This document shows positions 17,601 through 24,799 of a stretch of DNA of 55,574 bases, piece after piece. The stretch is from a virus. The translations under genes and the position numbers were made by a program. Location: positions 1 through 55,574 of the IMG/VR virus record IMGVR_UViG_3300002053_000020; one strand, written 5' to 3'. Below the pieces are notes generated by a model that was given only the letters and a program-made list of their open reading frames with translations, was not told the origin of the DNA and ran no database searches. Each line of letters opens with the position of its first letter. Position 1 is the first letter of the stretch.

Positions 17601-20600
17601 ATGACATCCTGAAGCAGAAGGGAACTGTCAAGGTAGCCAAGGCACGGGAGACGCTGGCTTACATCGGCCCAGATCAGGTTGTCAAGATTGCATCTCCTTT
17701 GCAAGACAATCCTTCTACTTGGAACCGCTTCAAGCGTTGGGTGGTTACTGGTGCTCAGAACCAGTTCCTCCCAATCTTCGAGGTGGCATCTCAGTTGGCT
17801 CGGGCTGGCAAGGACATTACCGTAATCGATGATCTGATCAAGTACGAGGCTCGCACTGGTTACTTCATTCAGGACTATCAGCGCCGTATCCTCAACCCGA
17901 TCATGAAGAGCCTGAGAAAGCTCGGTGAGATGGACTTGTCGATCGAGGACGTTGACCTGTACCTGATGGCTCGTCATGCAGAAGAGCGCAACGATATGAT
18001 CAAGGCTGTCACTTCTGGCAAGAACAAGAAGGGCTCAGGCATGACATCAGCCGAAGCTAAAGCAGCCCTGAAAAAGTTTGAAGCTAATCCAGAAGCATTG
18101 GCTGAGCTAAGAAAGATTGCTGCGCTGACTGATCAACTGAGCAAAGACAAGCTGGCGTACATGTTGCAGAACGGCATGATCACCAAGTTCCAGTTCGAGT
18201 CGCTGCGCAATGGTTACAAGCACTACGTCAATCTGTCTGGCAACAAGGAGACTGATCTCGACAAGTACGATGGTTCTCAGTTGGGCGGTCGTGCCTTCAA
18301 TGTCCGCGGCTCCGATGTGATTCGCTCAACAGGTCGTGGCACACAGGCTGTGGATGTTCTCGAAAACACCCTGAATGCCTACGTTGCTACATTGATCCGA
18401 GGCCAGAAGAACCGTGTGCTGAACGCAATCCTCAGTATGTTCGAGCAAAACCCTGACAAGACATACGTCGAGGTGAACCCGATCGATACCATGAAGCGCA
18501 TCGACGTGGATCGATTTAACTTTGACAACAAAGTGCTTGCTGCTCTGGGTACGGACAAGCCTACGCAACAGGCTGGTCGCAACTTCTTGGTTGGCCTAAA
18601 GCAGATGATGGAGCGTGGCGAGATTAGTTCGGATGACGCATTGGCTGCTGTGGTTGAGCGCATCCGTCTTGCCGAAGAGCGTCGTGATCTTCAGCCTGAT
18701 GAGGCGGCACGGGCTATCCGCAACCTGAATGAGGAAGTTGTCTTTGAGTCAAGGCTAAACCCTGATGGATACGTCACCACAGTTGAGACGCAAGCTCGTA
18801 ATCCTCAGTCCGTCACCGTCAAGGTAAACGGCAGAAGCGTCGAGATGGTGTTCAACAACCGTTCGGGCGACTTCTTCCAAGCAATCACCGGCATGAACGT
18901 GCAGAAGTCAAGCGCGATGTTCGAGGCTCTTGGCGCATGGAGTAGGTTCTTCAGCCAGATGGTGACTACTTGGAACCCTGCTTGGATTCCGATCAACATG
19001 CTGCGAGACATTCAGACAGCTATCGCTAACATGGCGGCTGATCCAGAGGTTGGCGCTGTATTGGCTGGGAAGATGCTGAAGGAGTATAGAAAGTCTACCG
19101 CTCTGGCGTTCCGCTACATGGTGAAAGACTACGCTGGCGCTAAGGACGGTCGCTTCCGTGATTGGCTTGACAGGATCACAACTAAGTACCCATTGTCCTA
19201 TGAGGATGCCAAGTTGATCGAAGAGTTCTATCAGGATGGTGGCGCCACGTTCTTCCTCGATCGTGACAATATAGATCTAAGCCTAGAGAAATTGAATCGG
19301 GCTATGAAGAAGGACACCGGAACGGTCGCATGGACTAAGGACAAGTTGGATTCCTTCGCCGCCACGATGGACTTGCTTTCTATGCCGACTGAGATTGCTC
19401 CACGACTAGCTGTATACAAGGCTCTTCGTGAGGCAGGTAAGTCCCGCGAGTTTGCGGCTCGGTACGCCAAAGAGCTGACCGTCAACTTCAACATGAAGGG
19501 CAGCAGCAGGGAACTGAGAGCAGCGTATGTGTTCTTCAACCCCGCTGTCCAAGGCACGGTGCGTTTGTTCAAGGATTTCCAAGCTGGCAACTACGGTCGG
19601 TTCGCTTCGGTGGCTGGATTCTGGATGGGCATGGGGTACTTGGCAACTTTGGCTGCCCGCGCATTTGGAGACGACGACGAGGAAGAGCGTCCGGGTGTAG
19701 ATAGCATTGACATGATCGCACCCTACAAGCGCAACACCACGTTGACTTGGTTGCCCGGTGTAACTGGCGGCAGTATTCCGATTGCCTATGGCTGGAACGT
19801 CTTTGCCGCGGCTGGTAGCTACATGTACGATGTGATAACTGGTCGCATGCCAGCTGGTCACGCCGCTATGGAAACTATGAAGGCTGCGTTCGATGCGTTC
19901 TCTCCGATCGGATCTGGCGCTGAGTCCAAGACGGTAAGCGGCACAATCCTGAAAACCATCACTCCTAGTGCTGTTGTTCCAATTGTTGAACTAGCAATGA
20001 ACGAGAACAGGTTCGGTGCCCCGATCTTCAAGGAGCAGAGCCCATACTCCAACGTCGAAGAGGCGAATGCGTACATGCACTTCAACTCTGTAAACCCGAT
20101 GTCGAAGTGGGCAATGCAGCGTCTTGCTGAGGTAGGTGCCGGCGGTAAGAATGCTCGGTACTCGCCCGGTCTGCTGGACGTTAACCCCGGCGCTGTCGAT
20201 CACATGATCAATAGCTATCTGCCCGGTGTGTTCTCTGAAGTCTACAAGGCAACAGGTCTGGCAATCACGAAGGCACAGGGGTATGAAGTGTCTAGGGAGC
20301 AGCCGGTACCATTGTTGGGTAGGTTCAAGGCAGAGGTGCAGGAAGATAAGTTCGACCAAGCCGCTGACCGCAGACTGCGAGCCAAGATTGATACGCTATG
20401 GAAAGCTTGGGAAGCCCCCGATACAACTGATGCTGAAAGAGATCAGATGATCAAGGACTATCCAGACTTCCCGAGCATCAAGGGATTGATACAGGGTCAC
20501 GAGAATCAAATCAAGTCTATGCGCCAGACACTCTCAGCTTTCGAAAGAGACCCGAAAATGTCTGACGAAGCCAAGGTTGATTTCCGTAACCATGTCAATG

Positions 20601-20683
20601 CAATGGAGAAGCAGTATCGGAAGGAAGCTGTTCAAGCCGCCCTCCGAAGCAACCTCCGCAACGTCATTGTTGGGAACGAGTAG
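11654..20683 (+). CDS. giant polyvalent internal virion protein with two zinc-peptidase-like motifs (3009 aa)
   Basis: Single uninterrupted frame of 9 kb. The first 120 residues are low-complexity and carry repeats such as GEYKPGDF and GEDYRPGVL. Residues 130-280 and 400-440 contain hydrophobic or Gly-rich stretches. A zincin-like segment follows with HELYH (H833-H837) preceded by hydrophobic strands. Residues 1000-1400 are charged coiled coil. A second site is FHELYGHWG (H1794, H1799; HExxxH) in a large-polyvalent-protein-like domain. Near the C-terminus WNPAWIPINMLRD (about 2440) and VNFNMKGS (2610) resemble the LPD38-type polyvalent-associated domain, followed by hydrophobic helices (about 2650-2740). 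It is probably ejected with the DNA and may process host or virion proteins on entry. It converges on the - strand gene with a 20-bp overlap. Confidence 0.8.
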   Translation: MATSLYKTSNQAGSEVRRRGKGISTGEYKPGDFVQKVTGQEYVPGRIASEAIGEDYRPGVLADRALQEPLPSATRRRGITPPPSGEAPTTTSRYQTDAEELAAWKKSRGITDTPPAQDSSRPLEGDFFGDAAKDLAAGGVQLVKGVYEIGNLVSGGALDEAIKARTGSTGTENLAEGVQQIRESQSPALQAQRKELEDTKGFVDSFSTVLANPRLAGSMLVEMVPQLATVGLAARAAAVRTIEYALSRGLSMEAASAMATTNATRVAIGANAVMEGTAAGSDARQSILSMKQEELDKSPQYQKLLKELGDPGLARLKLANDASVVSTALAGSISALLGKVTGAGKLEAQVLGRVTDVSEKAVADAAKKGVVRRTGEGFLKEAAQESGEEGGSTFSSNVGAFASGARPEQDLLEGVPEAAGAAAAVGGVSGGFMGAIGGPKGKPGDTESKPGESGTTPPTPGKEFRPRTLAAVEMVSAVRDQGLMAYMYSVGDDATKAQLRAANPGLDLDQLSKDVDLVNAGKRIATQAPGFVGQVAAQLEGFDLEAATLEAAETKTAGGISGIIRASELAKTIAEERAQGITDEKIQQAETGETAVVAPRREPLSQEDQDIRIRGYERLVRNLSVYPENYRVTRAEQIIRDMTDQGYPPELISATVAPILEPTALDIGTQWEQNIPDGIEDPDLDALDAEMADVESQLGTNEVGLPPVPNEPAIVEGPTSAEADMAQMEAPVATDQTLEQPMSFDEVRAGMSRYDYGKTNDPENLDESLYVQTEVPPAFQAIAKAFGMKIYGVKYMGSNERTRNRQGLSLGRNTIVLNFAQAKRRNQLHILGHELYHELRRRNPEAALKLEQEVKAFLDSNKSREFRKKLSSVGYAPSDIDNEMTADIMGFLFTDKAFWEQVGQNNPSLLQRIIRVLDDLIARYNELGLREQMAKDMVADLDGLRTLLVKFVDQHKIEAAGNLEIAQSVDFDPDQNEALIKIRSLIRDGKTLEASKIFKEQGFFREYGLKFNEIVADEEAKAAQGDTRADAEVIAENEAYIKRQRKLWSEDPNITPPAQEEQEVQLRRPQEEIDAENAYAATQQIFDLLRREQVAQAAKVFRESNLAAFGENFVDLQKIIQDERTKRVSEAQFKTDEQKRLALTSKRRGYDKRVDKLMSGISKKIEEQIAQRKATAIAEAKEAKRRAADKKAAEIGGMEEERGILDNDVGGVFTQMAVAGMYGGEEAQIQAQAKLDAMQGERQVDERGQEQGYKTKSDMLVEEQAAIMSGRVRTLVYTADRNLAELAKIREEMAKEGYEPYLIEQTVAKAERQLRELRDAELADLVRAQLKDTAQQVDAMKVSKVEPEIYPALEGIQAELDLNDEQRTDARRLAEAMAGKDEIDEETGEVKKREKMTFAEAIRAIRENDIGLKHLYDQMRSLGMEIKKEYIDMSGNVSANHKLNDWVKKFPSSAMWARHAWFKSYEALPVKGMVQLTAGEKVSYDNWQKKMRELRTRRFEQEPGRGLSFMSLEQAFPNALFMNYTLNEMRNPDRMNPEDAVFIREISEDPVRSWMLDIKSAIQARPDLEPQLSQYLTADEMTAWKEFRAREFREAQRNIEMKMRSPVYSQLDSLRYLSPEVYMNYRKEIATAEEAQLAKILQNAFEVNELAREAIESGYDVGQTIGELMDERAQEDERASVSADVMDLEAKYDTDGNEIVPDESITFERIENSGAMPGMNINEALETAFAKWDVPPQYTVVQNLNQLPDDVRARLTQRFGATGFQGALDPKTGHIYILSDFHTNPEDAKFTMFHELYGHWGLRAFLGDKLDDFLNTQYRLNQKVRKATDALKAKADEMGQPMSQSEAIEEAIADMAAAGDTGAFHTLIGKLIRWLKAHGFENVAKWLDGSGDVELATVLQGARDAARNQGISPLAGAPMEVMYNRAKDQPVEAYAYRDGNITAYARMNPVTGRWTVFTINPGATSIIDGDYNITDADTLQVAHDILKQKGTVKVAKARETLAYIGPDQVVKIASPLQDNPSTWNRFKRWVVTGAQNQFLPIFEVASQLARAGKDITVIDDLIKYEARTGYFIQDYQRRILNPIMKSLRKLGEMDLSIEDVDLYLMARHAEERNDMIKAVTSGKNKKGSGMTSAEAKAALKKFEANPEALAELRKIAALTDQLSKDKLAYMLQNGMITKFQFESLRNGYKHYVNLSGNKETDLDKYDGSQLGGRAFNVRGSDVIRSTGRGTQAVDVLENTLNAYVATLIRGQKNRVLNAILSMFEQNPDKTYVEVNPIDTMKRIDVDRFNFDNKVLAALGTDKPTQQAGRNFLVGLKQMMERGEISSDDALAAVVERIRLAEERRDLQPDEAARAIRNLNEEVVFESRLNPDGYVTTVETQARNPQSVTVKVNGRSVEMVFNNRSGDFFQAITGMNVQKSSAMFEALGAWSRFFSQMVTTWNPAWIPINMLRDIQTAIANMAADPEVGAVLAGKMLKEYRKSTALAFRYMVKDYAGAKDGRFRDWLDRITTKYPLSYEDAKLIEEFYQDGGATFFLDRDNIDLSLEKLNRAMKKDTGTVAWTKDKLDSFAATMDLLSMPTEIAPRLAVYKALREAGKSREFAARYAKELTVNFNMKGSSRELRAAYVFFNPAVQGTVRLFKDFQAGNYGRFASVAGFWMGMGYLATLAARAFGDDDEEERPGVDSIDMIAPYKRNTTLTWLPGVTGGSIPIAYGWNVFAAAGSYMYDVITGRMPAGHAAMETMKAAFDAFSPIGSGAESKTVSGTILKTITPSAVVPIVELAMNENRFGAPIFKEQSPYSNVEEANAYMHFNSVNPMSKWAMQRLAEVGAGGKNARYSPGLLDVNPGAVDHMINSYLPGVFSEVYKATGLAITKAQGYEVSREQPVPLLGRFKAEVQEDKFDQAADRRLRAKIDTLWKAWEAPDTTDAERDQMIKDYPDFPSIKGLIQGHENQIKSMRQTLSAFERDPKMSDEAKVDFRNHVNAMEKQYRKEAVQAALRSNLRNVIVGNE

Positions 20684-21029
20684 GCATAAGTATCATTAGC
20701 CTACCAAGCAAGTCGAGAAGGGGACGGGTTGGAACCATGCAGTTCCGGTTCAACTCGATCCCCTGATCCTCCGCATCCTCAGCTTGTCGCAGTATAGTCT
20801 CAGCCTTCATTTCTTTAAGGCATCTGCGAATCGCGTCGAAATGTAATCTAGGATTAGAGCTAGTCTTACGCTGCATCGTTGAATAATACTCAACGAGCGC
20901 GATTGATTCTGCGTATGCGACTTGTAACTCTGGAACGGACATGTTTGCCGCTTCCTCCAGAGCGACACGAAATGCTTTTTCACCTTGATCCCCCGCCTCT
21001 TGTATAAACTCTATATCAACTAATTGCAT
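20664..21029 (-). CDS. hypothetical protein (121 aa)
   Basis: Mostly helical and mixed-charge (EFIQEAGDQGEKAFRVALEEA..., RRCLKEMKAETILRQAEDAEDQ). It starts at a TAATG shared with the stop of the MazG-like gene, after AAGGAAGAATA. It is the last gene of the leftward early operon and its 3' end overlaps the end of the giant virion gene by 20 bp. There is no recognisable family. Helical content is compatible with a nucleic-acid-associated or regulatory role, but nothing specific can be said. Confidence 0.6.
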   Translation of the reverse strand: MQLVDIEFIQEAGDQGEKAFRVALEEAANMSVPELQVAYAESIALVEYYSTMQRKTSSNPRLHFDAIRRCLKEMKAETILRQAEDAEDQGIELNRNCMVPTRPLLDLLGRLMILMPTRSQQ

Positions 21030-21340
21030 TATTCTTCCTTAATGAAGACACCCTCCTTGGTGAGATATCCCTTGCGGTCTTTTATCTCTTGGTAAGAAGA
21101 CTCCAAGCATTGCACGATATCAAGATCCAAGATAGCTGCCATGTTGATAAGACATACCAGCACATCGCCAATAGAGTCGATCGTTAATTCTCGGTCGCCC
21201 TTGTTCACACCATCTGCCAACTCCCCCATCTCCGATACTGCCTTGAGTAGTTGAGTCTTAGCGTCAGAGTTTTGAATGATGCCGCGAGCCTCCGCCCAAC
21301 GGATCACATCCATCTGCACTATTTCATACGACCGCTTCAC
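21029..21340 (-). CDS. MazG-like nucleotide pyrophosphohydrolase
   Basis: A 103-residue all-alpha NTP-PPase of the MazG-like group. The metal-binding pattern is present: KAVSEMGELADGV (ExxE), then DSIGDVLVCLINMA (ExxD-equivalent DxxGD), and the typical ending SSYQEIKDRKGYL. These enzymes hydrolyse dNTPs or (p)ppGpp-like nucleotides; phage versions are proposed to tune host nucleotide or alarmone pools. The start is GTG overlapping the previous TGA (GTGA), with AGGAG nine bases upstream. Confidence 0.82.
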   Translation of the reverse strand: MKRSYEIVQMDVIRWAEARGIIQNSDAKTQLLKAVSEMGELADGVNKGDRELTIDSIGDVLVCLINMAAILDLDIVQCLESSYQEIKDRKGYLTKEGVFIKEE

Positions 21341-21780
21341 TGTTGCGTCTCCTGTATTTTCAGATGATGATACAAGCCATCTACTTGATCATAAGCGTCA
21401 CCATTTTTCGATGGTGAAACAATTTGCTCTTTTTCTTTCAGTAGCGACTTTGGAATGTGCTGCGCGAAAGGATCTTTGAACTCAGGGTTTGGCATCTCCG
21501 CCCTTGGGAAAACGTCGCCCCAGATATTTACGCGGTTCGCATGGTTCTTCAGGTTGTTTGCCTCAGTGAATTCAACCAGACGATTGAGATACCACTGTGA
21601 TTTTTGGCACGACTCAAGCCCGGCCTTCAGACGTTCCCGCCAAATGTACTTAATGATGTTGCCCTTCAGGTATCCTCGATATTCTTCCGGCGTTAGAGCA
21701 GACTCGATTGCTTGGATGCACTCGATGCCGCCTTGCCGGTAGTGTTCTGGACTGTTGACGTTGTCAGGTTTTGAAACCAT
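21337..21780 (-). CDS. DUF3310 domain protein
   Basis: A 147-residue protein with the DUF3310 signature SPEHYRQGGIECIQAIE near residues 9-25, then YLKGNIIKYIWRERLKAG and QWYLNRLVEF. These proteins are frequent in phage nucleotide-metabolism and replication clusters and are sometimes annotated as nucleotide kinase-like; no biochemical role is established that I know of. The C-terminal 60 residues are a variable tail. It lies directly upstream of the MazG-like gene and the two are translationally coupled. Confidence 0.85.
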   Translation of the reverse strand: MVSKPDNVNSPEHYRQGGIECIQAIESALTPEEYRGYLKGNIIKYIWRERLKAGLESCQKSQWYLNRLVEFTEANNLKNHANRVNIWGDVFPRAEMPNPEFKDPFAQHIPKSLLKEKEQIVSPSKNGDAYDQVDGLYHHLKIQETQQ

Positions 21781-22001
21781 TTTGGCCTCTCCATAGTTTT
21801 TGGGTTGTCGCCACGCTTGAATGACTCTACATACATGGCTACTTCTCTTGCAGCAGTATCTCCGATCTCCATTCGCCAGCGTTTGTAAAGAATCTTACGA
21901 TCCTTTGCATTGAGTTTTACTGCTTCCTCGAAGCGTTGTTGAAACTTCAGCCTCGATTCCGCTAGTTGCTGGTTGATCACATCGTAGTTCAGTTGGTTCA
22001 C
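21693..22001 (-). CDS. hypothetical protein (102 aa)
   Basis: The GTG start has GGAGAAAATCAAAG upstream. It is helical and basic in the first 70 residues (RFEEAVKLNAKDRKILYKRWRME) with a Ser/Thr-rich tail. Its 3' end overlaps the DUF3310 gene by 88 bp and its 5' end overlaps the small membrane gene, which is unusually dense packing. It has no known family. The ribosome site and the helical body support it being coding. Confidence 0.5.
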   Translation of the reverse strand: MNQLNYDVINQQLAESRLKFQQRFEEAVKLNAKDRKILYKRWRMEIGDTAAREVAMYVESFKRGDNPKTMERPKWFQNLTTSTVQNTTGKAASSASKQSSLL

Positions 22002-22083
22002 CTTTGATTTTCTCCACTGTCCAGTTGGCCCCCATCCACCCCAAGGCAGAGAAGAACCCCCACGCGATCATATCAAGAATCAT
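21895..22083 (-). CDS. small membrane protein (62 aa)
   Basis: I chose the ATG at 22083 (GGAG nine bases upstream) over a longer ORF opening at 22176 inside the upstream gene. One hydrophobic helix (MILDMIAWGFFSALGWMGANW) leads into a charged and Thr/Ser-rich tail. It overlaps the following gene by 107 bp in another frame, so the tail may not be fully constrained. A single-TM early phage protein is plausible; function unknown. Confidence 0.5.
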   Translation of the reverse strand: MILDMIAWGFFSALGWMGANWTVEKIKGEPTELRCDQPATSGIEAEVSTTLRGSSKTQCKGS

Positions 22084-22273
22084 TCGGATCTCCAAGTACA
22101 AGTTCTTTCCAAGATCCGCGCACGATAACCTCATCATCAAAAAAACCGAACCAATCCCAAGGATACCTGTATACATATACAGTATCCTTGCGCATCATAA
22201 AAACTGGATTGGCTCGATCTTGCACATTAACAAAGTCGATATCTTCTGTTATGTATTTTTTGATAAGCTTCAT
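22073..22273 (-). CDS. hypothetical protein (66 aa)
   Basis: It starts at a TAATG overlapping the stop of the upstream coiled-coil gene. The product is rich in Tyr/Trp/Phe/Asp (VYVYRYPWDWFGFFDDEV) and has basic N-terminal helices. There are no Cys or metal motifs. Position within a run of overlapping early genes is the main support. Function unknown. Confidence 0.55.
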   Translation of the reverse strand: MKLIKKYITEDIDFVNVQDRANPVFMMRKDTVYVYRYPWDWFGFFDDEVIVRGSWKELVLGDPNDS

Positions 22274-22476
22274 TAGCAACCAATCTTATCGTACTCAAGG
22301 TCTTCGATGCGTTGCCTGAGTTCATCGATAATCTTATCGCGTTCTGCCAACTTCTGCACAAGGGAGTGTGCCAATGATATCAACGTGGCAACCTCCCTTT
22401 CAGATTTATCAAAGTCCCTAAGCCACTCGAACTTGCGATCCATCTCCTCTACTAATCGGTCTAATTGTGGTGTCAT
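22273..22476 (-). CDS. small coiled-coil protein (67 aa)
   Basis: The entire product is predicted helical with heptad spacing of hydrophobics (LDRLVEEMDRKFEWLRDF, LAERDKIIDELRQRIEDLEY). The start overlaps the previous stop (ATGA). Such proteins usually oligomerise or act as adaptors. Nothing more specific is visible. Confidence 0.6.
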   Translation of the reverse strand: MTPQLDRLVEEMDRKFEWLRDFDKSEREVATLISLAHSLVQKLAERDKIIDELRQRIEDLEYDKIGC

Positions 22477-22946
22477 AAGCTGAACCCATCCTGCAATCTA
22501 AACGGCCTACGGAAGTTGTTTTCTGATCTAATAGGAGGTGGAACAGTTACGCCACCACCCACGACAAGCTCAGTCTCGATCTCACGAACAAACTCATCTA
22601 AGTTGATGTTGTATCGTTTCTTTTTTGCGCCCTGCTCTGCGATTCTAAAGAACTCTCGCTGATCAAGAACCATGCCGGTAAATCTTGTGGTGCGAATGTC
22701 GTTATCGAAGTGAGTCTCAATCTGCCACAGAGAATCATCATCCACGATTCTCTTAAGCAAGGGGGCAAGGGCGCTTCGACGAAGGTTCTTCATAATTCGC
22801 TCGCTATTCTCAGTGCCCATATCCATCATGTGGGCACTGAACGTAGCTTTGCATTCTTTGCTGGAGGCGTCCCACATTCGACGAGCATCAAGATCATCTT
22901 CTATTAGATCTTCCTCCAGAATATCGTTGTCTAGTCCTCGGTTCAT
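22473..22946 (-). CDS. hypothetical protein (157 aa)
   Basis: The start follows GGAGAGATAGA. The N-terminus is acidic (DNDILEEDLIEDDLDARRMWD), the central region is mixed and helical, and the tail is Val/Gly/Pro-rich (LVVGGGVTVPPPIRSEN). It overlaps both neighbours by four bases, as is typical for this operon. No recognised domain. Confidence 0.6.
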   Translation of the reverse strand: MNRGLDNDILEEDLIEDDLDARRMWDASSKECKATFSAHMMDMGTENSERIMKNLRRSALAPLLKRIVDDDSLWQIETHFDNDIRTTRFTGMVLDQREFFRIAEQGAKKKRYNINLDEFVREIETELVVGGGVTVPPPIRSENNFRRPFRLQDGFSL

Positions 22947-23293
22947 TCTATCTCTCCACTGTTCCCAAACACTCCACGAACAAAATCCATCTCGTCCGCT
23001 GTGTATGTGTAGTCTTCTTCATAATCATCATCAGTCATCAACCTAGCTGGCTTCTTGCTGCCGCCTTGAATCTTAGGTTGTGGCTTCCCTTTTTGCTCAG
23101 ACTTTTTCTTTTGCTTTGGCGGCGAAGGTTCCCTCGGGCCAGCAAACGGAATGTCAATGTCATCTAGCATCTCGATGGTTGCATGACGAGCCCCGCACTT
23201 AGGGCACTTCCGCTTGCGCCTGAGGTCTCCGTTCTCCGTCAAGCGAGAGTCATAGACCTGAGTCTTTGTCCCACACTTGAGGCAGTTCTGCAT
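22943..23293 (-). CDS. NrdR-like zinc-ribbon protein (116 aa)
   Basis: I start it at the ATG at 23293, just after the upstream stop (TGATATG), rather than at the longer open frame. The N-terminal ribbon CLKCGTKTQVYDSR...RKRKCPKCG has two Cys pairs and the spacing and flanks of the NrdR-type ribbon (CxxC...VxDSR...RRRxC). The rest is a Lys/Pro-rich linker and an acidic C-terminus (DDDYEEDYTYTADEMDFV). There is no ATP-cone, so it is not a full NrdR. Likely a nucleic-acid-binding or transcription-associated protein. Confidence 0.7.
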   Translation of the reverse strand: MQNCLKCGTKTQVYDSRLTENGDLRRKRKCPKCGARHATIEMLDDIDIPFAGPREPSPPKQKKKSEQKGKPQPKIQGGSKKPARLMTDDDYEEDYTYTADEMDFVRGVFGNSGEIE

Positions 23294-23294
23294 A

Positions 23295-23576
23295 TCACTG
23301 AAGCGTTGCCGCTTGGATGTGACCTCCCAAGTCTGCGTACACAACCTTGAACAGGTCGGCCAGTTGAAGGCTAGCCTCTTCCAGATTCTCGTCGCCCAGA
23401 TCGCACATCCGCGCAGCGATTGCAGATGATATTGCATAGGCACGAAGCTGGGTGCCAAGCATTACATCGGGGTTCTTGTGAGCGTAATCAACAACCAACT
23501 GAACAATCGTGTTGCAATGTTGAAATTGCTCAGGGGTATTCATTACCTTGTCAACGTCTTGAATTTGGGTATCCAT
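23295..23576 (-). CDS. hypothetical protein (93 aa)
   Basis: Helical throughout, with a central Ala-rich segment (AYAISSAIAARMCDLGDENLEEASLQLADLF). It begins at a TAATG coupled to the HTH gene upstream and ends two bases before the zinc-ribbon start. No motif suggests function. The tight coupling implies co-expression with the DNA-binding neighbours. Confidence 0.6.
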   Translation of the reverse strand: MDTQIQDVDKVMNTPEQFQHCNTIVQLVVDYAHKNPDVMLGTQLRAYAISSAIAARMCDLGDENLEEASLQLADLFKVVYADLGGHIQAATLQ

Positions 23577-23767
23577 TATTCCGCCTCCGATGTCATGGTT
23601 CTGTACTGCTCTCTCAAGTACGAATCAATATCATCGCGCTTGAACCTATAAGCCCGACCGATTTTTGCGGCTGGGATCTTTCCCTCTCTTGCGAGCTTGC
23701 GGATTGTGAACGGTGTCAGCCCGACGTACTGAGACACCGCATCAACATCCATCAGTTTTGATTCCAT
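23576..23767 (-). CDS. excisionase/MerR-type helix-turn-helix protein (63 aa)
   Basis: The product is a compact winged HTH of the HTH_17/excisionase type: MDVDAVSQYVGLTPFTIRKLAREGKIPAAKIGRAYRFKRDDIDSYL. The first helix-turn-helix is followed by the wing Gly-Arg-x-Tyr/Trp-Arg-Phe and the conserved [D/E]-[D/E]-[I/L]-[D/E] segment. With no integrase in the window it is more likely a transcriptional regulator than a recombination directionality factor. It overlaps its neighbour by 16 bases. Confidence 0.8.
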   Translation of the reverse strand: MESKLMDVDAVSQYVGLTPFTIRKLAREGKIPAAKIGRAYRFKRDDIDSYLREQYRTMTSEAE

Positions 23768-23922
23768 TTGATCTCCTGTCCGTACTTGACCAGAAATTCT
23801 GTAGTCAATTCAATCTTACGCGAGTCATACATTTGCTGCTTGTTGGAGTTCAGCATCTCCGTACTGCTCATTGGAGGGGCATCGTACATGCAATACCATG
23901 TGCCCCTACCAGTTGTCTCCAT
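23752..23922 (-). CDS. small hypothetical protein (56 aa)
   Basis: A longer frame opens at 24117 but lies 212 bp inside the nuclease gene. The ATG at 23922 limits the overlap to 17 bp and is my choice, although no strong ribosome site precedes it. The product has GRGTWYCMYDAPP and a Lys/Glu-rich helical tail. Function unknown; the coordinates of the start are uncertain. Confidence 0.45.
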   Translation of the reverse strand: METTGRGTWYCMYDAPPMSSTEMLNSNKQQMYDSRKIELTTEFLVKYGQEIKWNQN

Positions 23923-24799
23923 CACCGCTACCGTCCGACCCGATGGCAGCAGCAGAATCTTTCCCGACAGATCTCCACTGTTCGCAGAAGTTTGCGACTT
24001 CACAGTATTCTGCGCAGCGGCGATAGACCCCTTTCCTTTCTTCGACGAAGTATCCATCAGCGAGTCCTTGTTCTGCATCCTCTCTCCTTTCGTATATCTT
24101 GATGGCTCGCTTGCCACCTTGCTTCATAACTGCGAAGCTGTCGCCCGTGTACCAAGTTTCTTCTGGCGTACACATCATTGGAATGTCGCCATTCTCTGTG
24201 TTCTTGTGCAGCCATATCCTGTTCCTGATGTACTCGTAAGTCTCACCAAGATCCCACACAGGAATATTAATCACATGCACTGGCATCGGCGGGTACCCGG
24301 GCTTGCGCAGCACATCAGCCTTGCGGTAGTCACGAAGGATGGCAACGATGCGCAGCTTGTCAACCTTGTATCCGTTCTTTATTGCTAGCCAACGCAGACA
24401 GTTTAGTTGCCGCTCCCACTCGATGTGACTATCCATCATCACCTTGTACGAACTGGTGACTTTGTAATCATCGAGGGTGTTGTTGTGTAGGTCGCAGCGA
24501 TCGAACTGACCTGATAGTTTCCATCCGTCAACGTCAGCGTACAGTCGATCCTCGGCAATTACATTCTCGCCTTGGTCTGCACGTTCTAGGATGGTGTGTA
24601 CCGCCTGACCCAGCAATGACCAGATGCGCTCGGTTACATCCTCAACGATTGCATTGGCATGGCGCTTACGCAGCACACGCAACTGAGGTGAATCGATCAG
24701 CTTGGTTACGCTGATGTCGCTATTGCCAGCAGAGTAAGGATCATTCTTTACTGCGTTGACAATAGCTTCGGGTAGATTGTGTAGGTTTGTAATGTTCAC
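23906..24799 (-). CDS. PD-(D/E)XK nuclease with probable Fe-S cysteines, Cas4/RecB-like
   Basis: A 297-residue protein. The nuclease core has SGQFDRCD (D100) and LDDYKVTS (D111-K113), matching motifs II and III of the PD-(D/E)XK fold, with QLNCLRWLAI as the following motif-IV-like helix. Four cysteines are placed as in 4Fe-4S exonucleases of the Cas4/AddB type (C210, then C262, C266, C272). With the ERF annealing protein in the same operon it probably supplies the exonuclease for single-strand annealing recombination or end processing. GTG start overlapping the Gp49-like stop. Confidence 0.8.
   Translation of the reverse strand: MNITNLHNLPEAIVNAVKNDPYSAGNSDISVTKLIDSPQLRVLRKRHANAIVEDVTERIWSLLGQAVHTILERADQGENVIAEDRLYADVDGWKLSGQFDRCDLHNNTLDDYKVTSSYKVMMDSHIEWERQLNCLRWLAIKNGYKVDKLRIVAILRDYRKADVLRKPGYPPMPVHVINIPVWDLGETYEYIRNRIWLHKNTENGDIPMMCTPEETWYTGDSFAVMKQGGKRAIKIYERREDAEQGLADGYFVEERKGVYRRCAEYCEVANFCEQWRSVGKDSAAAIGSDGSGDGDNW

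Noticed and set aside
23576-23767. HTH gene as an excisionase of a prophage module
   Set aside because: There is no integrase or att site, so a regulator role is more likely than excision.
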